Of a DNA stretch of 64,000 nucleotides, positions 7,728 to 17,070 are shown in pieces (position 1 is the first letter of the stretch; every line of letters begins with the position of its first letter). Source of the DNA: Sphaerisporangium dianthi. Its GTDB lineage: Bacteria > Actinomycetota > Actinomycetes > Streptosporangiales > Streptosporangiaceae. Where the stretch lies: positions 1 through 64,000 of the forward strand of contig NZ_JBHSFP010000021.1 in the NCBI RefSeq assembly GCF_042654065.1, read 5' to 3'. The notes under the pieces were generated by a model, which worked only from the letters and a program-made list of their open reading frames with translations, was not told the DNA's origin and did not search any database. The position numbers and the translations under genes were made by a program.

Positions 7728-9375
7728 CGGCGGCGCCGAAGTCGGCGGACCCGCCGCCGGGGACGACGGGCACCCCGTCGCGTCCCGGGACGAGAAGCCG
7801 GGCCGCCGCGCCGTCGCGCAGCACCGCGACCGCCCCGCCCGGAGCGTCCCGCCGGTCCGGAACCCCGGCCAGCAGCCCCACACCGGGACCGAAAGAGTCC
7901 GCGGCGCCGAAGGCGGCGATCGACCAGCCGAAGTGGTCGTACGGACGTTCCGGGCTCCCTCGCAGCACCCCGGCGGCGGGCCCTCCGCTGAGCGGCACCT
8001 GCCTGATCGCGCCCGCCTGGGGCGCGCCGGCGGAGTCGAACGGGCCGCCGATCGCCAGCCGCAGCGCCGTGGCGGACCCGACCATGGCGAGCGACCAGCC
8101 GAGCGCGGCCCCGGCCTTGGCGGGCTGGTCCGCGAGGCCCTCGCCGCCGAGCCGGATCGTCCGTGCGGGAGCGGGCTTGCCGTCCTTGCCCAGGCCGAAC
8201 ACCTGCACCAGACCGGCGTCCTTCACCCCGCCCACGTCGGCGAGCGGGGCGCCGGCCGCGAGGTACGGCCTGCCGCCGGACTCGGCGTAGGCCAGGGCGT
8301 ACCCGTACCGGTCGCCGGCGTGCTCGGCGACGCCCCGCACCGAGTCGGGGATGCTCCACTTGATGCTGGTGTAGGTCTTGCCGGCCTCGGCGGCGTCGAA
8401 GATGATCTCGACCGCTCCGGTGTCGGCCTTACCCGCGTCGCCGACCTGCTTGCCGGCCCCGTCGTCGTTCTCGTACGGCGTGCCCACGACGAGGTCGACC
8501 GAGTCGGCGCGCCCGCCGAAGCGGCCGAAGACCAGCGACCAGCCGTACATGTCGCCTTCCTCGCTGTTGCCGACGATGCCCTCCGACTGCTGGGTGACCC
8601 GCATCGCGGGCTCGGTCCCGCCCTCGGGCTTGGCGCAGTACAGGTAGACGGCGCCGGAGTCGCCGGTGCGGTCGGCGTTCTCGTACGGCGCCCCGACCGC
8701 GATCACCCCCGCCGGGCGGCCGGCGGACCGGGCGGCGGCCAGTGACCAGCCGAAATGGGCGTCGCGCTCGGGCTCGGGAGCGGAGATCTCGGTGATCGCT
8801 CCGGCCGGCACCCGGTCGTCGTAGGCGCCGCCGCGGATGACGTACACCGCTCCGGCGTCGGCGGCGCCCCCGGCGTCCGCGTACGGGGCGCCGACGATGA
8901 CGTCCAGGCAGCGGTCACCGTCGTAGTGCGTCGTGCGCACGGTCCAGCCGAAGGCGTCACCGGGGTGAGGGACGGGCGCGGTGATCACCAGGCCGCCGCC
9001 GGGGCCGTCGCCGCCGCCGATCGGCAGGATGTGCACCGCTCCGGCGCCGCTGACGCCCCCGGCGTCGGCCAGGGGGTCGCCGGCGACCACGTCGTCGCGG
9101 CCGTCGCCGTCGAAGTCGGCGGCGCTCGCCTTCGCGCAACCGGCCGCGGCCTCGGCGCGCTGGGCGGCCGGCGCGGTCAGGGAGGCGGCGAGCAGCCCGG
9201 CCGCCAGCAGCGCGGCCGATAAGGACCGCCGGCCCCCGGCCGTCAGACGGGCGGCCGGCAGGCAACGCGAGGCCCTGGCCGTCAGGCGGGCGGCCGGCAA
9301 GGACCGTAAGACGATGGATAAGGAGCGCGAGGCCCTGGCCGTCAGGCGGGCGGCCGATAAGGAGCGCAGGGTCAC
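7717..9375 (-). CDS. Secreted FG-GAP seven-blade beta-propeller protein (copy 1)
   Basis: 552 residues. A signal peptide lies at about residues 48-76, preceded by an unusual N-terminal extension made of repeats of the type PAARLTARAS. The mature part has seven integrin-alpha-like FG-GAP repeats, each with a calcium-type loop (for example DFDGDGRDD) and GAPYADAGG-like sequence, ending in DFGAAVSG; this predicts a closed propeller. The GTG start overlaps the TGA of the upstream receptor kinase (GTGA), so the two are translationally coupled. Its 3' end overlaps the convergent rpf-like gene by 11 bp. A start further in, just before the signal peptide, is possible. The family is usually a ligand or protein binder; the partner is unknown. 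Confidence 0.8.
   Translation of the reverse strand: MTLRSLSAARLTARASRSLSIVLRSLPAARLTARASRCLPAARLTAGGRRSLSAALLAAGLLAASLTAPAAQRAEAAAGCAKASAADFDGDGRDDVVAGDPLADAGGVSGAGAVHILPIGGGDGPGGGLVITAPVPHPGDAFGWTVRTTHYDGDRCLDVIVGAPYADAGGAADAGAVYVIRGGAYDDRVPAGAITEISAPEPERDAHFGWSLAAARSAGRPAGVIAVGAPYENADRTGDSGAVYLYCAKPEGGTEPAMRVTQQSEGIVGNSEEGDMYGWSLVFGRFGGRADSVDLVVGTPYENDDGAGKQVGDAGKADTGAVEIIFDAAEAGKTYTSIKWSIPDSVRGVAEHAGDRYGYALAYAESGGRPYLAAGAPLADVGGVKDAGLVQVFGLGKDGKPAPARTIRLGGEGLADQPAKAGAALGWSLAMVGSATALRLAIGGPFDSAGAPQAGAIRQVPLSGGPAAGVLRGSPERPYDHFGWSIAAFGAADSFGPGVGLLAGVPDRRDAPGGAVAVLRDGAAARLLVPGRDGVPVVPGGGSADFGAAVSG
9238..9363 (-). repeat. Direct repeats encoding the N-terminal extension of the propeller protein
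   Basis: A 30-bp sequence beginning GCGAGGCCCTGGCCGTCAGG occurs at 9268-9297 and again exactly 60 bp on at 9328-9357, with a degenerate copy at about 9238. The repeats encode the ARLTARAS-type extension ahead of the signal peptide. Confidence 0.8.
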
Positions 9376-11513
9376 AGCCGCACCTCGATGGTCGTCGTGT
9401 CGGAGATCGGCACCTTCAGGGTGGCCGGCCCCCGGGCGGGCGGCAGGTCGTAGACGAGCACGCCGTCGAGCCGGCCGCCGGGCGCCAGAGTGCCGGGCGC
9501 CGGGGTGGCCGCCGGGAGCGGATCGTGCTCGCCGCCGCGGTCGTCCACCAGCACCGGCGGCGTGGCCGCGACGGCCACGGGGAGGCCGCCGGGGTTGACC
9601 AGCGTCCACCTGATCACGCAGAACCGGCCCTCGTCGGGCGTGGCGTCCTCGTAGGAGGTCAGGCCGCACCGGGGCCGGGCGGGGACGACGAACTGCGCGC
9701 CGTCGAGCGTGTCGCCCGTCGTGTAGCGCCGGTCCACGTCGGTCTCGCGGGTGGGAGTGGGCGCGGTGACGGCGGCCACTCCGGTCGCGCGGACCGCGGT
9801 GCGGTCGGGCAGCACCATCACCAGCACGCCCGCCGTGACGATGAGACCGCCCAGCACCGTCAGCACCGGCACCAGCCACTTACGGCCCCTCGACCTACGC
9901 GGGGACTCGGCCGCGGTCGCGGGCTGCAGTGAGGGCACCGTGGCCCCGGTCCCCTCCGCGGAGGGACGGGTGTCCTCGTTCCGCGGCCCCATGGATGCGC
10001 CGGAGGGCGCCACGCCGGGGGATGCCACTCGGGCGGCCGCTACGCCGGAGGGCGTGACGGCCGAGGGCGCCACGCCGGAGGGTGCCGTGCCGGAGGGTGC
10101 CGTGCCGGAGGGTGCCATGCCGGCAGGCGCCACGGATGAGGGAGGCACGGATGAGGGCGCCACGCCAGACGGTGCCGTTCCGGAGGAGCCGGGGGCGGTG
10201 AAGGGCGAAGGACGCGGCGGCAGGGCCAGGCCAGGGAGCGACAGGCCGGGGTTGGTGTCGTCGTCGTCCCCGATGCCCTCGGCGGCCCCGCCGGGGCCCC
10301 TGGACCCCGTGGCCCCTTGCGGGAGAGCGCCCTCCACGAGGGTGCGCTCAGGGGCCGGGGACGCCGCGGGGCCGGCCGCGGAGGGGGTGCGGCCGAAGGG
10401 TGAGGGCTGGGGCCTGGACGGGGGGCGGCCGGAGGGGGAGGGCTCCTCGGGAACGGGCTCGGAAAGGGGGCGCTCGGCGGCGGGACGCTCGCCGGGGCGT
10501 CCGTCAGGGCGTCCTTCAGGGCGGTCATCAGGGCCTGCGGCGGGGAGGGCCGCGGCTGCGGGGTCTTCGGCGGACGTGGCGGCGGCGACGTTCGCGGGGG
10601 GTTCCCAGGACTCGTTCAGCATCTCGCTGGCCACGAGCGTCGGCGGGTCCACCGGCACGGCCCGCGAGGGCGGCGGCGTGGCGCCGGTCGGGTCGCCGCC
10701 CACCAGCGCGATCAGCAACTCCTGCGCGGAGGGCCTGTGCCGCGGGTCGGGCTCGGTGGCCTGCCGCACGAGCCGGTCCAGCGGCGCGGGGAGCGTGCCG
10801 AGATCGGGGCGGCCGGTCAGCACGCGGGAGGCCAGGGTCATCAGGTCGCCGCGCCCGTACGGGTGCCGCCCGTTGCCGGCGTAGGCGACCAGGCACCCCC
10901 AGGCGAAGATGTCGGCGGCCGGGGTGATCTCTTCGCCGCGTACCTGCTCAGGCGCCCACCAGCCGGGGCTGCCGAGCAACTCGCCGGACCGGGTGACACC
11001 CTGCGTGGCGTCGAGGGCGCGGGCGATGCCGAAGTCGATCACTCGTGGGCCGGACATCGACAGGATCACGTTGGCCGGCTTGAGGTCGCGGTGGACCAGC
11101 CCGGCCACGTGGATGGCGGCGAGCGCCGCGGCCACGCCGAGGGCGACGCCGTGCAGGGTGCCCGCCTCCAGCGCGCCGTAGCGGGAGATCTGCTTGGACA
11201 GCGGCGTCCCGGCGATGTACTCGGTGATCATGTACGGCCGGCCGTCGTCGGCGTTGCCGTTGTCGAGCACCGCGGCGGTGCAGAACGACGCGACGCGACG
11301 GGCGTTGGTGACCTCGGCGTGGAACCGGACGGCGAAGCCCTCGTCGATCGTGAACTCGGCCTTGACCACCTTCACGGCGACGAGCCGCCCCGTGGGCGCC
11401 TCGGCGAGATAGACGGTGCCCATGCCGCCCTGGCCGAGACGGCCGAGCAGCCGATAGGGCCCGATGGCCGGAGGGTCGGCAGGGAGCAGCGGGTCCGCAC
11501 CGGTACGGTCCAT
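9372..11513 (-). CDS. Transmembrane Ser/Thr protein kinase (receptor type, copy 1)
   Basis: 713 residues. The Hanks-type kinase domain (about 15-270) has the glycine loop GQGGMG, lysine in AVKVVK, HRDLKPAN and DFGIAR, so it should be active. A long Pro/Ala/Ser linker (about 275-560) contains short APSGT/APSGV repeats. A single transmembrane helix (about 567-590) leads to a roughly 120-residue extracellular domain with two cysteines, of DUF4352-like beta type; there are no PASTA repeats. The ATG at 11513 has AGGAGG eight nt upstream and was preferred over an ATG at 11561. The gene is coupled to the FG-GAP gene downstream and divergent from ksgA. It is a paralogue of 14258-15847. Confidence 0.88.
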   Translation of the reverse strand: MDRTGADPLLPADPPAIGPYRLLGRLGQGGMGTVYLAEAPTGRLVAVKVVKAEFTIDEGFAVRFHAEVTNARRVASFCTAAVLDNGNADDGRPYMITEYIAGTPLSKQISRYGALEAGTLHGVALGVAAALAAIHVAGLVHRDLKPANVILSMSGPRVIDFGIARALDATQGVTRSGELLGSPGWWAPEQVRGEEITPAADIFAWGCLVAYAGNGRHPYGRGDLMTLASRVLTGRPDLGTLPAPLDRLVRQATEPDPRHRPSAQELLIALVGGDPTGATPPPSRAVPVDPPTLVASEMLNESWEPPANVAAATSAEDPAAAALPAAGPDDRPEGRPDGRPGERPAAERPLSEPVPEEPSPSGRPPSRPQPSPFGRTPSAAGPAASPAPERTLVEGALPQGATGSRGPGGAAEGIGDDDDTNPGLSLPGLALPPRPSPFTAPGSSGTAPSGVAPSSVPPSSVAPAGMAPSGTAPSGTAPSGVAPSAVTPSGVAAARVASPGVAPSGASMGPRNEDTRPSAEGTGATVPSLQPATAAESPRRSRGRKWLVPVLTVLGGLIVTAGVLVMVLPDRTAVRATGVAAVTAPTPTRETDVDRRYTTGDTLDGAQFVVPARPRCGLTSYEDATPDEGRFCVIRWTLVNPGGLPVAVAATPPVLVDDRGGEHDPLPAATPAPGTLAPGGRLDGVLVYDLPPARGPATLKVPISDTTTIEVRL

Positions 11514-11639
11514 TGACGACGCCTCCTCACTCCCTGGCGTGGCCACACTACCCATGCCCACTTTCCTTCCGCTTGAAGATCGGTTACGGCTCGCAGGGCG
11601 ATTGAAGGCGGTTCGTCCGCCGACTCTGGGGAGTGTTCG

Positions 11640-12518
11640 GTGCGAGACACTGAATGGATGGGGAGTTCAATTGTGGGCTTGCTGGGCCCGGCCGAAATAC
11701 GTAATTTGGCGCACAAGCTCGACCTTCGTCCGACAAAACGGCTCGGACAGAACTTCGTCATCGACGGCGGCACGGTCCGGCGCATCGTCAGAGTGGCGGA
11801 GGTCACCTCCGCCGACACCGTGATCGAGGTGGGGCCGGGGCTCGGGTCGCTCACTCTCGCACTGCTCCCCGAGGCCGCCCAGGTGATCGCGGTCGAGATC
11901 GACCCGGTCCTCGCGACCCAGCTCCCGCTCACCGTCGCCGAGCGGGCGCCCGAAGTGGCGGCCCGCCTCACCGTCGTCCAGGCGGACGCGATGCGCGTCC
12001 GTCCCGAGGAGCTCGGCGGGCAGCCCACCGCCCTGGTGGCCAACCTGCCGTACAACGTGGCGGTGCCCGTCGTGCTCCACCTTCTGGAGGTGCTGCCGTC
12101 CCTGAGCAAGGGCCTGGTGATGGTGCAGAGCGAGGTCGCCGACCGCATGGCCGCGGGGCCGGGGTCCAAGGTGTACGGGGTGCCCTCGGTCAAGGCGGCC
12201 TGGTACGCCGACGTGCGCCGAGCGGGGCCGGTCGGCCGCACGGTCTTCTGGCCGGCGCCCAACGTCGACTCCGGGCTGGTGGCGATGACCCGCCGGGAGC
12301 CCCCGCGGACCACCGCGTCACGCAAGGAGGTGTTCGCGGTCATCGACGCGGCGTTCGCCCAGCGGCGCAAGACGCTGCGGGCCGCGCTCGCCTCCTGGGC
12401 GGGCACGGCCGCCGCGGCCGAGACGGCGCTGCGCGCCGCGGGCGTGGACCCCTCCGAGCGCGGCGAGCAACTCCACGTGGAGGACTTCGCCCGCATCGCC
12501 GAACACCGCCCCACCTGA
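11640..12518 (+). CDS. ksgA: 16S rRNA dimethyladenosine transferase
   Basis: 292 residues. RsmA/KsgA dimethylates two adjacent adenines in the 3' terminal hairpin of 16S rRNA during 30S maturation. SAM motif I is EVGPGLGSLT, the acidic ribose-binding residue is in AVEID, and the catalytic motif is NLPYN. The small C-terminal domain is present. GTG at 11640 is favoured by GGGGAG six nt upstream; an ATG lies six codons in. The gene is isolated on the plus strand between the two minus-strand kinase-propeller modules, so it must have its own promoter in 11514-11639. Confidence 0.95.
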   Translation: MRDTEWMGSSIVGLLGPAEIRNLAHKLDLRPTKRLGQNFVIDGGTVRRIVRVAEVTSADTVIEVGPGLGSLTLALLPEAAQVIAVEIDPVLATQLPLTVAERAPEVAARLTVVQADAMRVRPEELGGQPTALVANLPYNVAVPVVLHLLEVLPSLSKGLVMVQSEVADRMAAGPGSKVYGVPSVKAAWYADVRRAGPVGRTVFWPAPNVDSGLVAMTRREPPRTTASRKEVFAVIDAAFAQRRKTLRAALASWAGTAAAAETALRAAGVDPSERGEQLHVEDFARIAEHRPT

Positions 12519-12548
12519 CCCCCGCGCGTCGTTCCTGCGGGTGTCCGG

Positions 12549-14240
12549 TCATCCGGCGACGGCGGCGCCGAAGTCCATGCCCTGGTACGGGGTGCGGTCG
12601 CTCTGGCCGGACGGCTCGGTCCTGCCGTCGCCGGGACGGAGGGGCACGGCGTCCGCGCCGCCCAGCGGCACCAGGCCGATCGCTCCCGTCCCGTCCCGGT
12701 CGGGGGCGCCGATGACCGCCCAGCCGTCGCCCGCGCCGCTCACCGCCCAGCCGAAATGCTCGAAGCTCTGCGGGTTCCGCGCCCGCGTCAGGTGCCCCGC
12801 CCGTGCCAGCGGCCGGCCGGGGTTCACCGGCTCCCCGCTCGCCGGGTCGGTCTCGCCGAGCGTCAGCATGTGCACCGCCCCTGTCTCGGGGTGGCTGCCG
12901 TCCCCGTCGTACGGCGCGCCCACCAGCAGGTCACGGCTCCCCGAGAACGCCAGCGAGAAGCCGAAGGCGTCGTGCGGCTCGCTGACCTCCGTCGCCTCCG
13001 TCTCCTGCCAGAGCGTTCCGGCCGGGCGGGGATCGCGCGCGGACCGGCCGCCGGAGAAGAGCTGGACGAGCCCGGCGTCTTCGACGGACCTCGGGTCGGC
13101 GTACGGGGCGCCCGCGGCGAGCCGCCCGGGGCCGCCGCCGGCGCCGTAGGCGAGGGAGTACCCGAACAGGTCGCCCTCGCGGGCCGGCACCTCGTCGGTC
13201 AGCTCCGACAGCTCCCATCCCTTGCCGCGATACCAGGTCCCGGCGCCGTCCGCCGGGTCGTACAGGACCGTCACGGCCCCCGCGTCCCGCACGGGCGCGC
13301 CCTTGCCCGGGGTGTCCTCGTACGGGGCGCCGATGGCGAGCTCCGCGCCCGGTCCTCCGACGAGCGGGCCGAGGGCGAGCGACCAGCCGAACAGGTCGCC
13401 CGCCTCCCCGTCGCCGGGCACGCCGGGCGACTGCTGGGTGATGCGGCGCGGCACGCCCGCCTCGCGGCCGTCGGCGCCGCCGAAGCGGTACAGGTAGACC
13501 GCGCCGGAGTCGGGGATGCCGTCGGCGTCCTCGTACGGCGCCCCGACGGCGACGACGCCGGAGGCGACGGCCAGGGACCAGCCGTAGTGCGCGCCGTTGC
13601 GGGGCGCGGGGGCGCGCAGGTCGAGCCGGTCACCGGGGCCGGAACGGCCGAAGCCGCTGCCGCCCCAGTAGACGGTGACGCTGCCGGCCCCCGGCACCGG
13701 GGTGACGCGGCCGCTGGACTTCTCGGTCACGTGACCGATCCAGTGCGGGTTCGCGACCACCAGGTCCAGGCACCCGTCGCCGTCGATGTGCCCGGCGCGG
13801 GCCGTCCAGCCGCTCAGGCCGCCGCTCCGGTCGAACGGCCGGCTGATCACCTCGGGAAACCCCGCGCGGGTGCCGCGCAGGAAGAACAGGCCTCCCGAAC
13901 CCGACCACTGGTCGGCGGGCTCGCCGAAGGGGTCGCCGACGACGACGTCGTTGAAGCCGTCCCCGTCGAAGTCCGCCGTCCCGGCGTCCGCGCACTCGTC
14001 CGGGGCCACCCCGGACACCGGCGGAGTCCCGGACGTGAGAGGCGTTCCGGGCGCCCCGGACACGATGGGCGCACCGGCCGTTCCGGGCGCACCTGACACG
14101 GTGGGCGTATCAGGCGTGCTGGGCGCGCCGGGTGTGGAAGGCGTCCCGGACGCGGAGGGCACGGCGGGGGAGCCGTACGAAGGCGCGGCGCCGAGAGGGA
14201 GCAGCACCAGCAGCGGCAGCGCGACCGACAGACGTCTCAT
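12549..14240 (-). CDS. Secreted FG-GAP seven-blade beta-propeller protein (copy 2)
   Basis: 563 residues. A clear signal peptide (MRRLSVALPLLVLLPLG) is followed by a Pro/Ser/Gly/Thr-rich repeat segment (about 25-85, TPxxSGAPG-like units) and then seven FG-GAP blades with DFDGDGFND and GAPYEDADG-type loops, ending DFGAAVAG. It is the paralogue of the copy at 7717-9375 and again follows a receptor kinase. The ATG at 14240 has a G-rich Shine-Dalgarno. An alternative GTG at 14261 would overlap the kinase stop as GTGA, exactly as in copy 1. Confidence 0.8.
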   Translation of the reverse strand: MRRLSVALPLLVLLPLGAAPSYGSPAVPSASGTPSTPGAPSTPDTPTVSGAPGTAGAPIVSGAPGTPLTSGTPPVSGVAPDECADAGTADFDGDGFNDVVVGDPFGEPADQWSGSGGLFFLRGTRAGFPEVISRPFDRSGGLSGWTARAGHIDGDGCLDLVVANPHWIGHVTEKSSGRVTPVPGAGSVTVYWGGSGFGRSGPGDRLDLRAPAPRNGAHYGWSLAVASGVVAVGAPYEDADGIPDSGAVYLYRFGGADGREAGVPRRITQQSPGVPGDGEAGDLFGWSLALGPLVGGPGAELAIGAPYEDTPGKGAPVRDAGAVTVLYDPADGAGTWYRGKGWELSELTDEVPAREGDLFGYSLAYGAGGGPGRLAAGAPYADPRSVEDAGLVQLFSGGRSARDPRPAGTLWQETEATEVSEPHDAFGFSLAFSGSRDLLVGAPYDGDGSHPETGAVHMLTLGETDPASGEPVNPGRPLARAGHLTRARNPQSFEHFGWAVSGAGDGWAVIGAPDRDGTGAIGLVPLGGADAVPLRPGDGRTEPSGQSDRTPYQGMDFGAAVAG

Positions 14241-14257
14241 CCACGCCCCCCGGCCGT

Positions 14258-15847
14258 TCACAGGCGGATCTCGACCGGGGCGTCGCCGGCGACGATCCGG
14301 CCGGCGAGGGCGACGGCGGCGCGTTCCGCGGCCAGCTCGTATGTTCCGCCGAAGGTCAGCACCTGTCCCGGCTGGAGGTCGACGGGCCGGTTCGGCGGGC
14401 CGGGATCGGGGGCCCCGAGAGCGAGCTGGAGGCTCGTGGTGAGGACGCCGGCCATCTGGTGCCGTTGCGCCGCGTCGTCGACCAGGTCCAGTCGCCCGGT
14501 CAGCCTGATCGGGGTCCCTCCCATGTTGAGCACGAACCAGTAGGCGCGGCACTGTTGCCGGCCGGGCACGCTCTTGCCGTCCGCCACGACCGGGGAGCCG
14601 CAGACGGGCGGGGCGCTGACGAGGAGCTGGAGGCCGCGGTCGCCGACGGCGATGCGCCGTCCGATGTCGTTCGCCTGGCCGGGGCCCGCCCGTCCGGTCT
14701 CCGTGTCTCCGCTCAGGGCTCCCCACCGGGCCACGAGGACGGCGCCCGCGCACACCGCGAGCGTCACGACGACCGCGATCGACACCCGTCGCGTCCGCCG
14801 CCGGCTCCATCCCCGCCACAGTCCCGAACCAGGAAGCGGCGTCCCGAACGGCCCTCGCCCCGTTCCCCGGTACGAGCTCCGCTCCGGGTGCGGGCCCTGG
14901 CCCGGCTCCCCGTCCCGTCCGGCCGAATGCCGGGAGTCAGGGGCTCCGCCCGGGTCGTGCAGGTTCTTCGGGGGCTCCCACAGGGCTTCGAGCACGCGCG
15001 TGGACGGCCCGTCCCCGGCGTCGTCGCCGCCGATGAGGGCGAGCAGCAGGTCACGGGCCGTGGGGCGGGCGGCCGGTTCGCGTTGGAGCGCGCGGCGGAC
15101 CAGCCGGTCCAGCGGCTCGGGCAGTCCGCTCAGCCGTGGTTCCTCGTTCAGGATGCGGTACGCGACCGTCATCGGGTCGCCCTCGCCGAACGGATGCCTC
15201 CCGCTGCCGGCGTAGGCGACCAGGCAGCCCCAGGCGAAGACGTCCGCGGCCGGGGTCACCGGCCCCCCGTCGATCTGCTCCGGAGCCCACCAGCCGGGAG
15301 TGCCGACGACCTCGCCGGTCAGGGTGGGCCCGGTGAGGCCGCCGAGCGCGCGTGCGATACCGAAGTCGATCACCCGTGGACCGGTCATGGAAAGGATGAC
15401 GTTGCCCGGTTTCAGGTCGCGGTGGACCAGCCCGGCGGCGTGGATGGCGGCCAGCGCGGCGCAGATCCCGAAGGCCATGCCGACCAGGGGCGACTCCTCC
15501 AGCGGGCCGTAGGCCGTGATCTGGGTGGAGAGCGAGGTGCCGGAGATGAAGTCGGTGACCATGTACGGCCGCCCGTCCTCGGCGACGCCGTCGTCCAGCA
15601 CCCTGGCCGTGCAGAACGAGGCCACCTTGCGAGCGCTCGCGACCTCGGAGCGGAAACGCGCGGCGAACCCGGTGTCCTCGGTGAACTGCCGCTTCACGAC
15701 CTTGATCGCCACCTGCCGGCCGGTCGCGGACCTGCCCAGGTAGACCGTGCCCATGCCGCCTTCGCCGAGCCGTCCGGTGAGCGTGTACGACCCGATCGTG
15801 GCGGGATCGCCGTCCCGCAGCGGGGAGGAGACGCCCTGACCGTCGAT
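14258..15847 (-). CDS. Transmembrane Ser/Thr protein kinase (receptor type, copy 2), probable AUC start
   Basis: 529 residues if begun at ATC 15847. The kinase domain has the glycine loop GEGGMG, lysine in AIKVVK, HRDLKPGN and DFGIAR. A transmembrane helix (about 345-365) and a two-cysteine extracellular domain ending VEIRL follow; the copy 1 kinase ends IEVRL. The first conventional start in frame is the ATG at 15754, inside the glycine loop, which would remove the nucleotide-binding strand. Upstream codons stay homologous to copy 1 (IGSYTLTGRLGEGG against IGPYRLLGRLGQGG) as far as an ATC that aligns with the copy 1 ATG. AAGGAG lies six nt before it, and a stop codon is at 15866-15868. It is divergent from ispE. 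Confidence 0.82.
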   Translation of the reverse strand: MDGQGVSSPLRDGDPATIGSYTLTGRLGEGGMGTVYLGRSATGRQVAIKVVKRQFTEDTGFAARFRSEVASARKVASFCTARVLDDGVAEDGRPYMVTDFISGTSLSTQITAYGPLEESPLVGMAFGICAALAAIHAAGLVHRDLKPGNVILSMTGPRVIDFGIARALGGLTGPTLTGEVVGTPGWWAPEQIDGGPVTPAADVFAWGCLVAYAGSGRHPFGEGDPMTVAYRILNEEPRLSGLPEPLDRLVRRALQREPAARPTARDLLLALIGGDDAGDGPSTRVLEALWEPPKNLHDPGGAPDSRHSAGRDGEPGQGPHPERSSYRGTGRGPFGTPLPGSGLWRGWSRRRTRRVSIAVVVTLAVCAGAVLVARWGALSGDTETGRAGPGQANDIGRRIAVGDRGLQLLVSAPPVCGSPVVADGKSVPGRQQCRAYWFVLNMGGTPIRLTGRLDLVDDAAQRHQMAGVLTTSLQLALGAPDPGPPNRPVDLQPGQVLTFGGTYELAAERAAVALAGRIVAGDAPVEIRL

Positions 15848-16019
15848 GGATCTCTCCTTAACCGTTCACCCCGTGTCCCCCGAACGGTCACCGTACAGAT
15901 GATGGACGTGCTTTGTACGACTATTTAGTTACATATCCGGCACCATGCCCTCGGCGTTCCGCACTGGGCCGCAGGGGGACGCCGAGGGCATGTGGCATGG
16001 GACGTTACGATCGGATCCC

Positions 16020-17048
16020 GTGACTTCCGTGACCGTCCGGGTGCCCGCCAAGGTGAATCTCCAGCTCTCCGTCGGCCCTCGGCGCGACGACGGCTACCAC
16101 GACCTGGTGAACGTCTTCCACGCCGTCTCCCTCTTCGACGAAGTCACGGCGACCGACGAGCCCGCGACCGACGAGCCGGCGGCCACGGGGACCGACGGTC
16201 CCGCGGCCACCGCGGGCGACGCCCCCGCGGCTGCAAGCGGCACGGCTGCAAGCGGCACGGCGGCCGGCGGTTCGGCGGCCTGCGAGGTCACGGTGAGCGT
16301 CCACGGCGACTCCGCCGGGCTGGTGCCCCTCGACGGGGAGAATCTGGCGGTCAAGGCCGCCCTCGCCCTGGCCGCGCGCGCCGGGCGGCCGCTGCGCGTC
16401 CACCTGGCCATCCGCAAGGCCATCCCCGTCGCCGGCGGCATGGCGGGCGGCAGCGCCGACGCGGCCGCCGCCCTGGTCGCCTGCAACGAGCTGTGGGGCC
16501 TTGGCCTGAGCCGGGAGGAGCTGATGGACATCGGCGCCGGCCTCGGCAGTGATGTCCCCTTCGCCCTGTTCGGTGGCACGGCCGTCGGCACCGGTCGCGG
16601 CGAGAAGCTCACCTCCATCCCCGTCGGCGGCGAGTTCCGCTGGGTGTTCGCGCTCGCCGAGGGCGGTCTGTCCGCGGCCAAGGTGTACGGCGAATGCGAC
16701 CGGCTGCGGGAGGCCGCCGGTGAGCAGGTCGCCTGGCCGCGGGCCGACGAGGCCCTCACGGCGGCGCTCGCGGGGGGCGACGCGAGGGCGCTCGGCGCGG
16801 CGCTGGTGAACGACCTGCAGCCCGCCGCGCTGATGCTGTGCCATCCTCTGGTGCGCACCCTGGCCGCCGGGCGGGAGAACGGCGCGGTCGGCGCCCTGGT
16901 CTCCGGCTCCGGCCCCACCTGCGCCTTCCTCGTCGACTCCGAGGCCGGCGCGGTCAACCTGGCATCGGCTCTGCGGGCGGCGGGCGTCTGCCGCACGACC
17001 GTCACCGCCCACGGCCCCGTCCCCGGAGCCATGATCGTCCCCGCCTGA
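16020..17048 (+). CDS. ispE: 4-diphosphocytidyl-2-C-methyl-D-erythritol kinase
   Basis: 342 residues. This GHMP kinase phosphorylates CDP-methylerythritol in the MEP isoprenoid pathway. VRVPAKVNL is the N-terminal substrate motif, VAGGMAGGSADAAA the ATP-binding motif and VSGSGPTC the third GHMP motif. Between the LFDEV strand and CEVTVSVHGD is an insert of about 40 Ala/Thr/Gly/Asp-rich residues not expected in the family. GTG 16020 gives the usual N-terminus; in-frame ATGs at 15945 and 15990 would add non-conserved residues. It heads the plus-strand run before the ABC-F gene. Confidence 0.93.
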   Translation: MTSVTVRVPAKVNLQLSVGPRRDDGYHDLVNVFHAVSLFDEVTATDEPATDEPAATGTDGPAATAGDAPAAASGTAASGTAAGGSAACEVTVSVHGDSAGLVPLDGENLAVKAALALAARAGRPLRVHLAIRKAIPVAGGMAGGSADAAAALVACNELWGLGLSREELMDIGAGLGSDVPFALFGGTAVGTGRGEKLTSIPVGGEFRWVFALAEGGLSAAKVYGECDRLREAAGEQVAWPRADEALTAALAGGDARALGAALVNDLQPAALMLCHPLVRTLAAGRENGAVGALVSGSGPTCAFLVDSEAGAVNLASALRAAGVCRTTVTAHGPVPGAMIVPA

Positions 17049-17070
17049 CGATCATCACCCGCGCGTGGCC

